From Edwardsiella ictaluri ATCC 33202 (GTDB taxonomy: Bacteria; Pseudomonadota; Gammaproteobacteria; Enterobacterales; Enterobacteriaceae), in NCBI RefSeq assembly GCF_000264785.1, contig NZ_AFJI01000077.1:1-64000 (forward strand): a stretch of 64,000 bases of DNA. Reading direction: 5' to 3'. A program made the position numbers and the translations under genes. Below are positions 37,994 to 48,549 of this stretch, piece after piece (within the stretch, counting starts at the first letter, position 1; each line of letters opens with the position of its first letter). The notes under the pieces were generated by a model that made no database searches, was not told where the DNA came from, and was given only the letters and a program-made list of their open reading frames with translations.

Positions 37994-39633
37994 GGCTTGG
38001 CTCCCTTGGGATGCGGATCTTTACCCGCCGGTGCCTCAAACACCAGCGCGTTGCTCTTCTGGTTCAGGGTGCGCAGTACCGGCTGCAGCTCGCGCAGCAC
38101 CTGATCCAGATGCTGCAGGTCGCTCACCATCTGGTTATAGGCCGGAGAGCCAGGCTGGATCCCCTTGATGGTCCGATTCAGCTCGATCAGCGACCGCTGC
38201 AAATCGCCCGGCAACGACTGCATCGCCTTGCTGGACAAGATATTATTCAGCTGCCGCAGCGTCTCCTGCGTCTTCAGCATCGTCCCCTGGCTGGTCTTCA
38301 GTGCCCCGGTTGCCGCCGAGATCATCGGCTCCAGCGGCAACGCATTCAGTTTATCCAGCACCGCGGTGACCTTTTGCTGCAACTGTGCCAACCCGCCGCT
38401 CACCGTCGGCATAATCGGGATCCCACTGATGACATCGGGGCCTTTCCACGGCTTGGCGTTGGGATAGAAGTCCAGATCGATATACAACGCGCCGGTGAGC
38501 AGATTGCTCGACTTCAGCGCCGCGCGCAGACCGCTATGACGGACCCCCAGCAAATGCTGATGCAGGTTAAAGTTATTACCCATGTTCTCTTTAATGCGCT
38601 CGGGCTCAATATGCACCAGCACAGGAATCCGATAGTTGGCATCCAGACGCTGATCCAGCCCTTTCACATAGTAAGGTACCTGTGCCACGGTTCCCAGCCG
38701 GATACCGCGGAACTCAACCGGCGCCCCGGCCTGTAGGCCGCGAATCGAATCGGCAAAGAACATCAGCACATCGAAGTGCTCAGTGTAGAGCGAATCCTGA
38801 ATGCTATTCTGGTTATCATACAGAATATAGTCGCTCAGATTGGCTACCTCCTTACCCGGGCTCAGCCCCTGCGGCACATCGAAACTGACACCGCCGCTCA
38901 GCAGCGTTGTCAGCGACCCCATCTGCACCCGCATCCCCTGTGCCGACACATCGAAGGAGATACCACTGTCCACCCAGAAGCGGACGTTCTCGGTGACCAG
39001 GGTGTCATACGGTGCCGCAATAAACAGCTGATAGGTGATTTTCCGGGCCTTGGTATCAAATCCGCTGGTCTCCACCGACCCCACGCGCAAGCCGCGGAAC
39101 AGCACCGGATCGCCTGGGTTCAGCTGGCCTGCCTTATCGCTGACCAGCATGATACGGATGCCTTTGGCATCCGGCGGCGCCAGCGGTGGCTGATCCAGCA
39201 GATTGAACTGATGCTGTTCGCTGTCGCCCGACCCCGGCTGCAGTCCGATATAGGCACCGGACAGCAGCGTTCCCAGGCCCGAGATCCCTTCGCGGCCAAC
39301 CTGCGGCTTCACCACCCAGAATACGCTGTCCTTGCGCAGCAGCTTCTCCATGCCGGTATGCAGACGCGCCCTGACGATCACCTGATTCAGGTTCTCGCTC
39401 AGCGTCACGCTCTCCACCATACCGACATCCACGTTGCGGCTCTTTATCGCCGTTTTCCCGGCGATGATACCCTCCGCGTTTTGGGTGACCAGCGTCACCT
39501 CCGGCCCCTGATGGCTGAAGTGGTAAAAAATAATCCAGGCGCCGATCAGCGCAGTCAGGATGGGAATAATCCAGACCGGTGACCAGCGCTTGATACGCTC
39601 GACTTTAGCCGTTGTTTGCTCATCCACCTTCAA
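37990..39633 (-). CDS. pqiB: MCE-domain intermembrane transport protein PqiB
   Basis: A 547-residue inner-membrane-anchored protein with one N-terminal helix (WSPVWIIPILTALIGAWIIF) and three MCE domains (about 45-140, 160-260 and 285-400). A long C-terminal helical region from about 430 follows. PqiB hexamers build a needle-like channel between the membranes. The ATG is 6 bp from pqiA. Confidence 0.95.
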   Translation of the reverse strand: MKVDEQTTAKVERIKRWSPVWIIPILTALIGAWIIFYHFSHQGPEVTLVTQNAEGIIAGKTAIKSRNVDVGMVESVTLSENLNQVIVRARLHTGMEKLLRKDSVFWVVKPQVGREGISGLGTLLSGAYIGLQPGSGDSEQHQFNLLDQPPLAPPDAKGIRIMLVSDKAGQLNPGDPVLFRGLRVGSVETSGFDTKARKITYQLFIAAPYDTLVTENVRFWVDSGISFDVSAQGMRVQMGSLTTLLSGGVSFDVPQGLSPGKEVANLSDYILYDNQNSIQDSLYTEHFDVLMFFADSIRGLQAGAPVEFRGIRLGTVAQVPYYVKGLDQRLDANYRIPVLVHIEPERIKENMGNNFNLHQHLLGVRHSGLRAALKSSNLLTGALYIDLDFYPNAKPWKGPDVISGIPIMPTVSGGLAQLQQKVTAVLDKLNALPLEPMISAATGALKTSQGTMLKTQETLRQLNNILSSKAMQSLPGDLQRSLIELNRTIKGIQPGSPAYNQMVSDLQHLDQVLRELQPVLRTLNQKSNALVFEAPAGKDPHPKGAKP

Positions 39634-39639
39634 TTATTC

Positions 39640-40893
39640 CTACTCCCCTGTTGGTACTCTGTCCTCGCGATCCCACAGCAGCCGGGGATCAAACACCATG
39701 GCGGAAATCATGGTGATAATGACCACAGCGGCAAAAAGAATGGCCCCGATATCCGGATAAATGCTCATCAGACGCCCCATGCTTACCAGCGACGAGAGCA
39801 CCGCGATCACAAATACGTCGATCATCGACCAGCGTCCGACAAACTCGACGATCTCATAAATAACGTGCATCCGCTCACTGTCCCGTCCGGCGCCGTGATG
39901 TGATGCCCAACACAGCCAGGCGATGGACAGGATCTTCAGCGACGGCACCATGATACTGGCGATGAAGATCACCATCGCCACCGGGTATGAGCCCTCGCCC
40001 CACAGCAGGATCACCCCGGCCATGATGGTGGAGGTCAGCTTGCTGCCCAGCGCCTGGGTGACCATGATCGGCAGCAGGTTGGCCGGAATATACAGCAGCA
40101 GTGCCGTCACCAGCAGCGCCAGCGTCCACTGCCGGCTATTGCGCCGCCGGGCATAGCCCGTCGTCATACAACGCGGACACTGATGCTGATCCGCCGGCAG
40201 GATCGCCGTACAGCAGGCACAGGAGCGCAGCCCCTGTCGCAGCCCGGTTTCACCGCAGCGCTGCGGCAGGTTGCAGGGTGGCGGCGCGGTGATGTCATCC
40301 CACAGCTGTCGGCGCTCCACCATCTGAAATGCGCGGACCTGAAGCAGGCAAAACAGACAGTAGGCCCAAAAGCTGCTGCCGACCCCCACGTCGCCATACG
40401 CCATCAGCTTAACGAAGCTGACCAACACGCCGGCGAGAAAGATCTCCACCATGCACCAGGCACGGCACTGCAGCAGGATCCGCGCCAGTCCCACCCTGAG
40501 CATCACCGGCAGCGGTATGCGTAGACACAGCAGGATGATCACCACCATACAAAACGCGGGGATCACCTGCACAAAAATCATAAACAGCGTGGCGATACTG
40601 ACGTAGTTTTCAGCCATCAGCATACCGGGGATCTGGATCAGCGTAATGGCATTGCTGATCCCGGCCACCGACATCGTGACGAATGAGAACAGGTTAGCCA
40701 CCACTAAAAGAAACAGCGCGCTGGCCGCATACAGCGTCGGCTGCAGATGCGGATGACGCCAGCGCATGGCCAGCGTCGTACCACAACGCGGACATACGCT
40801 CTTGGTGCCCCAGGTTAACCGGGGCAACGCAACCAGCATGTCGCACTGTGGGCACAGTATATGGGCGTTTTCCGTATCCTGTTGACTGCACAT
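39640..40893 (-). CDS. pqiA: Inner-membrane protein PqiA
   Basis: A 417-residue protein made of two PqiA modules. Each has a zinc-ribbon-like Cys set (CPQCDMLVALP with CPRCGTTL; CACC with CPRC) followed by four membrane helices. It is the inner-membrane partner of PqiB and PqiC, and in E. coli it is induced by paraquat through SoxS. It is first in pqiABC and 86 bp after uup. Confidence 0.95.
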   Translation of the reverse strand: MCSQQDTENAHILCPQCDMLVALPRLTWGTKSVCPRCGTTLAMRWRHPHLQPTLYAASALFLLVVANLFSFVTMSVAGISNAITLIQIPGMLMAENYVSIATLFMIFVQVIPAFCMVVIILLCLRIPLPVMLRVGLARILLQCRAWCMVEIFLAGVLVSFVKLMAYGDVGVGSSFWAYCLFCLLQVRAFQMVERRQLWDDITAPPPCNLPQRCGETGLRQGLRSCACCTAILPADQHQCPRCMTTGYARRRNSRQWTLALLVTALLLYIPANLLPIMVTQALGSKLTSTIMAGVILLWGEGSYPVAMVIFIASIMVPSLKILSIAWLCWASHHGAGRDSERMHVIYEIVEFVGRWSMIDVFVIAVLSSLVSMGRLMSIYPDIGAILFAAVVIITMISAMVFDPRLLWDREDRVPTGE

Positions 40894-40909
40894 TAGATTA
40901 TCCGGTTAT

Positions 40910-40948
40910 AAAAAAGCCTGATACGCTGCACGCCGGCAGCCATCAGGC
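40910..40948 (-). terminator. Terminator between uup and pqiA
   Basis: GCCTGATGGCTGCC ... GCAGCGTATCAGGC fold with a T6 tail on the minus strand. It suggests that pqiABC has its own promoter in the short gap or depends on read-through. Confidence 0.7.
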
Positions 40949-40978
40949 AGATGATGATCCCTGCGACTATAGCCTCAA

Positions 40979-42892
40979 TCAGCTGGCATTTTTTTGCGTT
41001 TCGAGGGATTCCCAGCGGGCATACGCCTGTTCCAGCGTCTGCTCACACTCCGCCAGCGCCTGCAGCACCGGCTGGGTCTCCCCGTGTGGCAGGGAGAAGA
41101 AGTCCGGTGAGGCGACCTGCGCCTGCAGGGCGGCGAGCTGCTCCTCCTGCGCCTCAATCTGCTGCGGCAGCTGTTCCAGCTCCCTTAACTGATTGTAGCT
41201 CAGCTTATTGCTGCTGCGACGCCGCTCTGTTTTCGCCTCGGCCTTCTGCGCCTGCGGTGCGGCATCCGTCGCCGTCGGCTGACGCAGCGCCTGCGAGGCC
41301 GCCTGCTGCTGATGGGCATCGGCGTAGCCGCCGGTATAGCGGGCAATCACGCCATCGCCCTCGAAGATCCAGCAGTCGGTCACACAGTTATCGACAAACT
41401 GACGATCGTGGCTCACCAGCAGCACGGTTCCCGGGTAGTTGGCGACCAGCTCCTCCAGCAGCTCCAGCGTTTCGATATCCAAATCGTTGGTAGGTTCATC
41501 GAGCACCAGTAAATTGCTCGGTTTTAGGAACAGTCTCGCCAACAACAGTCGGTTACGCTCCCCGCCGGAGAGCGCGCGCACCGGCGTCATCGCCCGCTTG
41601 GGATGGAACAGGAAATCCTGCAGATAGCCCAGCACATGCCGGGCGCGCCCGTTGACCATCACCTCCTGCTTGCCCTCGGCCAGGTTATCCATCACTGTCC
41701 TGTCCGGATCCAGCTCGGCGCGGTGCTGATCAAAATAGGCGATCTCCAGCTTGGTGCCGCAGCGCACGCTGCCGCTGTCCGGATTCAGCTGACCAAGCAT
41801 CAGTTTCAGCAGCGTCGTTTTACCGCAGCCGTTGGCCCCGACCAGAGCGATCTTATCACCGCGCAGCACCTGACCGGAAAAGTCGCGTACCAGCGTCTTA
41901 TCGCCGCAGTGGTAGCTGACGTTCTCCAGCTCGAAGACGATTTTCCCGGAGCGCAGCGCCTCTTCGGCCTGCATCCTGGCGCTCCCCTGCTGCGCCCGGC
42001 GCTGGGCATGCTCCTGACGCATCGACTTCAGCGCACGCACGCGTCCCTCGTTACGGGTACGGCGCGCCTTGATCCCCTGACGGATCCACGCCTCCTCCTG
42101 CGCCAGTCGGCGGTCGAACTCGGCGTTTTGCAGCTCTTCCACCCGCAGCGCTTCCTCTTTACCGGTCAGATAGGCGTCATAGTCTCCCGGCCAGGAGACC
42201 AGCTTGCCGCGGTCGAGGTCGACGATGCGCGTCGCCATGGCACGAATAAAGGCGCGGTCATGGGAGATGAAGATAATGCTGCCGCCAAACTCCTTCAGGA
42301 ATCCCTCCAGCCAGGTAATGGTATCGATATCCAGGTGGTTGGTCGGCTCATCCAGCAGCAGAACGTCCGGCTCGCACACCAGCGCACGCGCCAGCGCCGC
42401 CTTGCGCAGCCAGCCACCGGAAAGCGCCGAAAGCGGACTGTCGGCCTCCAGCCCCAGCTTGGTCAGCACATCGCGAATGCGGGCATCCATCCGCCAGATG
42501 CCCTGGTGCTCCAGCCGCTCCTGCAGCTCCGCCAGCTGGCGCAGGTGCTGCTCGCTGGGATCGCGCTCGACCTTACGCAGCAGCTCATGGTAGTCGCGCA
42601 GATGCTGTGCCTGCTCGGCCACGCCACCGGCCACGAAGTCGAATACCGAACCGGCGACATCACGCGGCGGATCCTGCTGCAAACGCGACACCACCAAATC
42701 CTGGGCGTACACGACGCGCCCATCGTCCAGCGCCTGCTCGCGCCCCAAGATCTTCAGCAGGGTCGATTTCCCCGCGCCGTTGCGCCCGACCAGACAGACG
42801 CGCTCGTTGGGCTCAATGTGCAGCTCGGCATTATCCAGCAGCGGCGCATCGCTAAAAGAGAGCCAGGCGCCTGAAAGACTAATCAAAGACAT
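40979..42892 (-). CDS. uup: ABC-F ATPase Uup
   Basis: A 637-residue soluble ABC-F protein with two ATPase domains: Walker A GRNGAGKST and GANGCGKTT, signatures LSGGWLRKAALARAL and LSGGERNRLLLARLF, and Walker B LLLDEPTNHLDI and LVLDEPTNDLDI. The C-terminal coiled coil (about 565-637) binds DNA. Uup limits transposon excision and acts on ribosomes or branched DNA. The start follows rlmKL by 4 bp, so the two genes are coupled. Confidence 0.96.
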   Translation of the reverse strand: MSLISLSGAWLSFSDAPLLDNAELHIEPNERVCLVGRNGAGKSTLLKILGREQALDDGRVVYAQDLVVSRLQQDPPRDVAGSVFDFVAGGVAEQAQHLRDYHELLRKVERDPSEQHLRQLAELQERLEHQGIWRMDARIRDVLTKLGLEADSPLSALSGGWLRKAALARALVCEPDVLLLDEPTNHLDIDTITWLEGFLKEFGGSIIFISHDRAFIRAMATRIVDLDRGKLVSWPGDYDAYLTGKEEALRVEELQNAEFDRRLAQEEAWIRQGIKARRTRNEGRVRALKSMRQEHAQRRAQQGSARMQAEEALRSGKIVFELENVSYHCGDKTLVRDFSGQVLRGDKIALVGANGCGKTTLLKLMLGQLNPDSGSVRCGTKLEIAYFDQHRAELDPDRTVMDNLAEGKQEVMVNGRARHVLGYLQDFLFHPKRAMTPVRALSGGERNRLLLARLFLKPSNLLVLDEPTNDLDIETLELLEELVANYPGTVLLVSHDRQFVDNCVTDCWIFEGDGVIARYTGGYADAHQQQAASQALRQPTATDAAPQAQKAEAKTERRRSSNKLSYNQLRELEQLPQQIEAQEEQLAALQAQVASPDFFSLPHGETQPVLQALAECEQTLEQAYARWESLETQKNAS

Positions 42893-42896
42893 GGAA

Positions 42897-45014
42897 TTAC
42901 TGCTCCTCGCCGGCGTGGGTCACCAGCCAGCAATTGTGGATCTGGCGGTTACGGGCAAAGTCGGCAGAGAGCGTGCGATCGGTGATCTCCTGCGCCTGCA
43001 GGCCCCGCTGCGCCAGCCCGGCCAGATCCATTTTGAAACCGCGTTTGTTGTTGGAGAACATGATGGTACCGCCCGGACGCAGTATCCGGGCCAGATCGCG
43101 CATCAGATCCAGGTGATCGCGCTGCACATCAAAGGTCCCCTCCATCCGCTTCGAGTTGGAAAAGGTCGGCGGATCGATAAAGATCAGATCGAACTTATCC
43201 TCGCAGTGGTGCAGATAGTTCAGACAGTCCGCCTGAACCAGGCGGTGCTGACGCCCGGTCAGCCCATTCAGGCGCAGGTTGCGCTCCGCCCACTCCAGAT
43301 AGGTACGGGACATATCGACCGTGGTGGTCGAACGCGCGCCGCCCAGCCCAGCATACACGCTGGCGCTGCCGGTATAGGCGAAGAGGTTCAGGAAATCCTT
43401 ACCGCGGCTCATCTCGCCCAGCATCCGACGCGCAATGCGGTGGTCGATAAACAGTCCGCTGTCCAGATAGTCGGTCAGGTTGACCCAGAAACGGGCGCCG
43501 TACTCCTGCACCTCCATGAACTCGCCCTTTTGCGCCAGCTTCTCATACTGGCTTTTACCCTTCTGCCGCTCACGGGTTTTCAGGATCAGATTATTGCCTG
43601 AAACCCCCATCACCGACTGGGTCACGCTGACCACGTCAAACAGACGCTGGCGCGCCTTCTGCGCATCGACGCTCTTCGGCGGCGCATACTCCTGGACCAC
43701 GATCTTTTCCCCGTAGCGATCGACCGCCACGTTGTACTCCGGCAGATCGGCATCGTAAACCCGATAGCACGTCAGCCCCTCTTGCCGCGCCCACTTATCA
43801 AACTTTTTCAGGTTCTTACGCAGACGGTTGGCATAGTCCTGCGCCACCTCGCCGCCGTCGGCCTGCGGGGCCGCGCTCAGGCGATAGTTCTTCTGGACAC
43901 ACTCCAGCGGGCCATTCTTGGCCTTAAACTGGCGCTCGGCGCGCAGCTGCAGACAACTCAACAGCTCCGGCGAGGCGCTGAACAGCGACAGCTGCCAGCC
44001 GCCGAACGCCCGCTTCATGATGCGCCCCAGCGTATTGTGCAGCGCAATCAGCGCCGGCTCGCTCTCCAGCCGCTCCCCATAGGGTGGGTTACTCAGCACC
44101 GTCCCCAGCGGCCCTTCCGGCAGCGGGTTATGCAGCTGAGCCACGTCGCCACCGTTAAAGGTGATCAGAGAGGCAACACCGGCGCGGCGGGCGTTGGCGC
44201 GCGCCATCTCCAGCACGCGGCGATCGAGATCGTAGCCAAAAAAGCGCGACGTCGTCTGCTCCAGCCCCAAGCGGGCGCGGCGCTGCGCCTCTACCCGCAC
44301 CTCCTGCCACAGATCGGCGTCGTGACCGAGCCAGCCCATAAAGCCCCAGCGCTCACGCTGCAGCCCCGGCGCCCGATCGGATGCCATCATCGCCGCCTCG
44401 ATCAGCAGCGTGCCGGATCCGCACATCGGATCGACCATTGGCGTACCCGGCTGCCACCCGGAGCGCAGCACCACGGCGGCCGCCAGCGTCTCTTTCAGCG
44501 GCGCCTGGCCGGTCACATCGCGATAGCCGCGCTGATGCAGCCCATCGCCGCTGAGATCCAGCGATACGATCGCCGTTTCCCGCTGCAGATAGACGCTGAT
44601 ACGGATATCGGGATCCTGCTTGGCCACGCTGGGACGCGCGTCGATACTCCGCGTAAAGTGGTCAACAATGGCATCCTTGACCTTAAGGGCGCCATACTGG
44701 GTATTGCGGATCTCCTCATTGGTGCCGCTGAAGTGCACGGCAAAGGTCTTATCGATGCCAAACAGCGTCGTCCAGTCGATCGCCTGCACGCCCAGGTACA
44801 GATCCAGATCGCTGTAAACCTTAAACTCGCCCAGCGGCAGCATGATGCGCGACGCCAGGCGGCTCCACATCAGACTCTGATAGAGCAACCGCCCATCTCC
44901 CCTGAAATGCACGCCACCCTGGACAATCTGGCAGTCATGCGCACCGAGCCCTTCCAGTTCATTTTTCAGTAGTTCTTCGAGACCGCGCGCGGTGCTGGCA
45001 AAAAGAGATTTCAT
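42897..45014 (-). CDS. rlmL: Bifunctional 23S rRNA m2G2445/m7G2069 methyltransferase RlmKL
   Basis: A 705-residue fusion. The N-terminal THUMP domain is followed by the RlmL methyltransferase ([14 protein letters not shown] motif I; SNPPYGER motif IV), which makes m2G2445. The C-terminal RlmK domain ([26 protein letters not shown]) makes m7G2069. Length is close to E. coli RlmKL (702). It is the first gene before uup. Confidence 0.96.
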   Translation of the reverse strand: MKSLFASTARGLEELLKNELEGLGAHDCQIVQGGVHFRGDGRLLYQSLMWSRLASRIMLPLGEFKVYSDLDLYLGVQAIDWTTLFGIDKTFAVHFSGTNEEIRNTQYGALKVKDAIVDHFTRSIDARPSVAKQDPDIRISVYLQRETAIVSLDLSGDGLHQRGYRDVTGQAPLKETLAAAVVLRSGWQPGTPMVDPMCGSGTLLIEAAMMASDRAPGLQRERWGFMGWLGHDADLWQEVRVEAQRRARLGLEQTTSRFFGYDLDRRVLEMARANARRAGVASLITFNGGDVAQLHNPLPEGPLGTVLSNPPYGERLESEPALIALHNTLGRIMKRAFGGWQLSLFSASPELLSCLQLRAERQFKAKNGPLECVQKNYRLSAAPQADGGEVAQDYANRLRKNLKKFDKWARQEGLTCYRVYDADLPEYNVAVDRYGEKIVVQEYAPPKSVDAQKARQRLFDVVSVTQSVMGVSGNNLILKTRERQKGKSQYEKLAQKGEFMEVQEYGARFWVNLTDYLDSGLFIDHRIARRMLGEMSRGKDFLNLFAYTGSASVYAGLGGARSTTTVDMSRTYLEWAERNLRLNGLTGRQHRLVQADCLNYLHHCEDKFDLIFIDPPTFSNSKRMEGTFDVQRDHLDLMRDLARILRPGGTIMFSNNKRGFKMDLAGLAQRGLQAQEITDRTLSADFARNRQIHNCWLVTHAGEEQ

Positions 45015-45380
45015 GTTTTCACTATCGCTATCAGTCAGTTATGGATGATATTTCCCCGCATCTACGCAGGAAACGCCTGGCGGACGACGCAAAAGCACGC
45101 TGTTTTGGGGAATAAACCCGATATTTTCCACTTTTCCCTGCCGCCACGCCATCCCCACAGCGTTTTTTTACACATTTTCTCCTCCGCACACCGCCCGCGG
45201 TGCCGACATTGCCCCCCTCGCCATCGCTATCCGCGTCGCAACGCCTCCCGCGGCAGCGCTCCCTTACCCCGGCCGGATACGGCCAGCACCGATGCAGCAG
45301 ACAAAAATAGCCTGATGGAGTAGGCTGATCCACTTTGGTGAGGCAATGCCTCTCAGTCTTCCAGGCAAGGCTCGACGATT
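45015..45380. other. Intergenic region between rlmKL and the channel gene
   Basis: A divergent promoter region with no gene I can support. In E. coli ycbX lies here; no ycbX homologue is visible. Confidence 0.4.
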
Positions 45381-46142
45381 ATGCGCAGGTTGAAACACCC
45401 CTCTCAACACGCCTCATTGAAGATCAGAGCTGAACGGCATCAGTTTTGCTGGCTGTTTATCTCACTGATCGGCGTATTCTTTATTAATCTGATCCCGAAC
45501 CTTGGCGACTTGCAGTCCAAATCCCTCATCTGTCTGACGCTGCAGGGGATCGCCGGGTTTAACGTAGTTCTGCGTCGCAACCGGGCTTTCGTCACGGTGC
45601 CGATCGTACTCAATGTCATCATCTTCCTGTTCTTTCCCGACTCCCTTCCCTTCATCGTGTTAGGGAAGATGCTGTACTTATATTTTTTTACGCTGGTCAC
45701 CATTGTCGTCGTACGCAAGGTTATCCGCGCTGCCTCCGCCGACGTCGAAATGGTATTTGCCGCCCTCAGCGGCTTTCTGCTGATCGGCTATATCGGCCTC
45801 TTTATCTTTTCCAGCATCGAGGTATTACAGCCGGGATCGTTCAAAGGCATCAGCGATAATCCGCAGCAGATGTTTAACGATCTGTTCTATTACTCATTTA
45901 TCAGCATCCTGACCGTCGGCTATGGCGACATCGTCGCCGTCTCCTGGCCCGCCCGCAACGCCACTATTTTAGTCGTCCTGATGGGCTATATTTATTCACT
46001 GGTCTTTATTGCCAGAATCGTCAGCGACTTCCCTAAGCTGGGGCCGCTATGCGGCGACGAGGGGAGTAAAAGCGAGGAGAAACACCCTCCCGACGGCGGC
46101 GGTGATAACCATACCGAGGAGAAACACCTCCCCCGACAGTAG
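45381..46142 (+). CDS. Potassium-channel-like ion channel
   Basis: A 253-residue membrane protein with about six hydrophobic segments (roughly 23-40, 45-63, 72-86, 90-111, 126-146, 193-213). The pore loop carries the K+ selectivity filter TVGYGD (178-183) before the last helix. There is no RCK or cyclic-nucleotide domain. The C-terminal tail (219-253) is hydrophilic and has a doubled EEKHxP motif. This is a small Kch-like channel, probably tetrameric. ATG 45381 has no strong ribosome site. It takes the place where E. coli has ycbX. Confidence 0.8.
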   Translation: MRRLKHPSQHASLKIRAERHQFCWLFISLIGVFFINLIPNLGDLQSKSLICLTLQGIAGFNVVLRRNRAFVTVPIVLNVIIFLFFPDSLPFIVLGKMLYLYFFTLVTIVVVRKVIRAASADVEMVFAALSGFLLIGYIGLFIFSSIEVLQPGSFKGISDNPQQMFNDLFYYSFISILTVGYGDIVAVSWPARNATILVVLMGYIYSLVFIARIVSDFPKLGPLCGDEGSKSEEKHPPDGGGDNHTEEKHLPRQ

Positions 46143-46511
46143 CGGCGTTGCCGAGGATCGCCGACCGCCGACCGCCGACCGTAAAAAAATAACGCGAGGC
46201 GGCTAGCCTGCCGCCATACGATTGCGATGCTACCACTGCCAGACCTGCGTATTGAAGCGCCCCACCCAACGCAGTGTAGAGCAGACTTGCAGATCGACGT
46301 GAAGGGCGGACACGATAATGGCATTATCGGAGACTGGCGCTGTAAAAATGAAAATAGCGATAACATCATCCTGATGCCCAGGCACCTGGTATCGTGACCA
46401 GACCTCGGGGAAAATATCGCTCACCCCGTAGCAGAGTGTGGTGGTCTCCCTGAGCAGGCTCGCTTTACGACAGTATGAAATAATGACAACATGATGCTGG
46501 GTACTTAGATC
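46143..46511. other. Gene-free stretch before the 137-bp repeat
   Basis: No gene is supportable. At about 46159-46181 a 7-bp unit (GCCGACC) is repeated three times in tandem. Confidence 0.4.
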
Positions 46512-46648
46512 CTATCCCATTAGGCTATTTGATTTTCCATTTTGCTCCTGAGCCGTGCTCACCATCCTAACGTACCGCATGTACGCTCCGGTTGTTGCGC
46601 GCTATCCGTGTCCAAACGGGGTGCAACAATATATTCCTACTGGGATAG
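46512..46648. repeat. 137-bp terminal-inverted-repeat element, copy 2
   Basis: Bounded by CTATCCCATTAGG (46512-46524) and CCTACTGGGATAG (46636-46648), a 13-bp inverted pair with one mismatch. It is the reverse complement of the copy at 3171-3307 with scattered differences and the same length. No coding potential. Confidence 0.8.
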
Positions 46649-46808
46649 TCTCTTATAGTATGCCTCTGCCTGCCACGATTAACCCCAGGTAAATATTTCC
46701 CCTGACCACCTTACTATCTTAATCCCCCTCACGTTCTTTTATTTTTATTGGCGCACCATGCAGGCAATGAGATAAATGAGCATCGGTAATCTGTAGCCGC
46801 CGGACAGC

Positions 46809-46836
46809 AAAAAGCCAGGGCCTGGCCCTGGCTTTG
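46809..46836 (-). terminator. Terminator of ymgGD
   Basis: AAAGCCAGGGC / GCCCTGGCT stem with a T5 tail on the minus strand, about 45 bp after ymgD. Confidence 0.85.
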
Positions 46837-46880
46837 GCAACAAGAAGAAATAGGGCCGCGTTGTCGCGGCCTACGCTGAC

Positions 46881-47207
46881 TTATTTAGCAATAGCACGCA
46901 TGGCGTTATCGATCGCCGTAATCAACAGCATCTGCGGATCGGCAGCACACGCCTGATTCAACTTGTCAACAACGGCTTTATCCGTACCGGCAGTCTTGGC
47001 AATTTTCAGGCCACGACTTTCAACGCTGGCGTTACCCATAATAGCAACGATTTCCGCTACACCCGCACTATCGGTCTTCGCCATTTCTCCGGCATCGGCA
47101 CAGGTCATATATACATCCGCCGGCAGGCCCGATTTAATATCGTAAGACTGTGCCCATACGGCCGGTGCCGCTGCCAGCGCAGAAACTAAAAATAATACTT
47201 TTTTCAC
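46881..47207 (-). CDS. ymgD: Periplasmic protein YmgD
   Basis: A 108-residue exported protein with a signal peptide cleaved after VWA (about residue 18). The mature part has two Cys and closely follows E. coli YmgD (YDIKSGLPADVYMTCADA; PQMLLITAID). Function unknown; in E. coli it is encoded next to ymgG. The best start is GTG 47207 with AAGGA 7 nt upstream; a TTG two codons earlier is too close to the ribosome site. Confidence 0.88.
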   Translation of the reverse strand: MKKVLFLVSALAAAPAVWAQSYDIKSGLPADVYMTCADAGEMAKTDSAGVAEIVAIMGNASVESRGLKIAKTAGTDKAVVDKLNQACAADPQMLLITAIDNAMRAIAK

Positions 47208-47224
47208 ATTCAATTCCTTCTGTT

Positions 47225-47602
47225 TTATTGGATCCGGCCGATAATCGCGCCGCCGGCGCCGCCGACGACCGCGCCCTTGATAGCGCCCTCGATACCATTA
47301 CCGGATAGAACGCCAGCGACAGCACCGACGGTCGCACCAATGGTGGCGCCTTTACGGGCCTTCTTGCCTTTACGACCTTTTTCACTGATGGCCCCGACAC
47401 CGGCACCCAGCGCCGCACCTTTCAGTACGCCGTTGACACCGTTACCGGACAGCAGCCCGGCCGTCGCCCCCAGCAGCGCACCCTTGGTAGTGCGGCTCGG
47501 ACCGGCCAGCGATGCCGTTGAAAAAGCCAGCAGCGACACGGTTGTCACTGCGATCAGCGTATTTCTCACCGCCGACGGGAATCTCCCTGACGCGTCAAAC
47601 AT
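47225..47602 (-). CDS. ymgG: Glycine-zipper protein YmgG
   Basis: A 125-residue exported protein with two Gly-rich zipper blocks ([19 protein letters not shown] and [18 protein letters not shown]) of the YMGG/Gly-zipper type. A hydrophobic segment ([21 protein letters not shown]) acts as signal sequence after an unusual 12-residue leader. GGGAGG lies 6 nt before ATG 47602. It forms an operon with ymgD (17 bp gap). Confidence 0.88.
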   Translation of the reverse strand: MFDASGRFPSAVRNTLIAVTTVSLLAFSTASLAGPSRTTKGALLGATAGLLSGNGVNGVLKGAALGAGVGAISEKGRKGKKARKGATIGATVGAVAGVLSGNGIEGAIKGAVVGGAGGAIIGRIQ

Positions 47603-47815
47603 ATCAACCTCCCTTGATGATCGTGACGTTTGGTATGCTGCGCATCATAACATGAAGAAAAACGGAATTGCCCGCCCATTACCGGATATTCGTCCAAATA
47701 AAGTACAAAGCAACACAGAATAGAGCGATTTTCAGATTATTACCTAAACATCGCCATAAAACGCGGCATGCGCGTGGTGCACCGAAGTACATCGAAGAGA
47801 GGCAGCGGTAAAGGG

Positions 47816-48373
47816 TTATCCTGCGCAGGCCAGCGTGGTGTCGTCAGACAGCGTCTCCGGATGCGTACTCAGCGGCAGCAAACGGTCATGCATCACCTTG
47901 ATTGCCTCTCCCAGCATCAGCCGCTTACCGGCCAGCGCCAGCGAGGGCTGGGCCAACAGACACAGGCTGGCACTGGCGCCCGGCGCAATCACCAGCAGGC
48001 GTCCCCAGTCGGGCGTATCGAGCAGCTGCACACCGACCAGCTCTCCCATCTCAGGCACATAGCGACCCGGCTGCGGCGTAAAGTACCAGCTTTTTGGCAT
48101 TATCGGTTTCAGGAAGCGCTGCGCAACCAGGGCATTCAATACCAGCTCGGCACACTGCGCCGTATCCAGCCCACTCGCCTGACAGCGCTCGGCAAAATGG
48201 TAGTAGCTTGCGGCATCATCGACACAAAAGCTACTGGCATCAAAGGCATCTGGCGTCAGCATTTTAGAGGGAAAGCGGGAGCGGAAGACCATGCCATTCG
48301 CCAGATCCAACATCAGACGATCGTGCTGCCGATCAAAAAACCAGCACCAGCGATCTCCGGGCTTTATATTCAT
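47816..48373 (-). CDS. zapC: Cell-division protein ZapC
   Basis: A 185-residue FtsZ-ring-associated protein that bundles FtsZ filaments. The N-terminal [20 protein letters not shown] and [13 protein letters not shown], then [12 protein letters not shown] and [20 protein letters not shown], match the E. coli protein (180 residues). The start at 48373 is set by that match and GGGGGG upstream; the frame is open for 53 more codons upstream without family similarity. Confidence 0.93.
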   Translation of the reverse strand: MNIKPGDRWCWFFDRQHDRLMLDLANGMVFRSRFPSKMLTPDAFDASSFCVDDAASYYHFAERCQASGLDTAQCAELVLNALVAQRFLKPIMPKSWYFTPQPGRYVPEMGELVGVQLLDTPDWGRLLVIAPGASASLCLLAQPSLALAGKRLMLGEAIKVMHDRLLPLSTHPETLSDDTTLACAG

Positions 48374-48549
48374 GCATTGACCCCCCCACGCCATAAAAAT
48401 CCATGGCAACATAACGATACTGCCAAGCAATGTCACGCGACGGTACGCGATTAACTCAGCATCTGAGCAAATAAGCGACATACTGGTGAAAATATAGACT
48501 AGCCCGTGACTAAAATAAAGTCCCGGGCTCAATTAGGCAGGATTAAAAA

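Noticed and set aside
46159-46181. GCCGACC tandem repeat considered as a CRISPR-like or iteron array
   Set aside because: Only about three 7-bp units with no spacers or neighbouring cas or rep genes. No CRISPR array is seen anywhere in the window.
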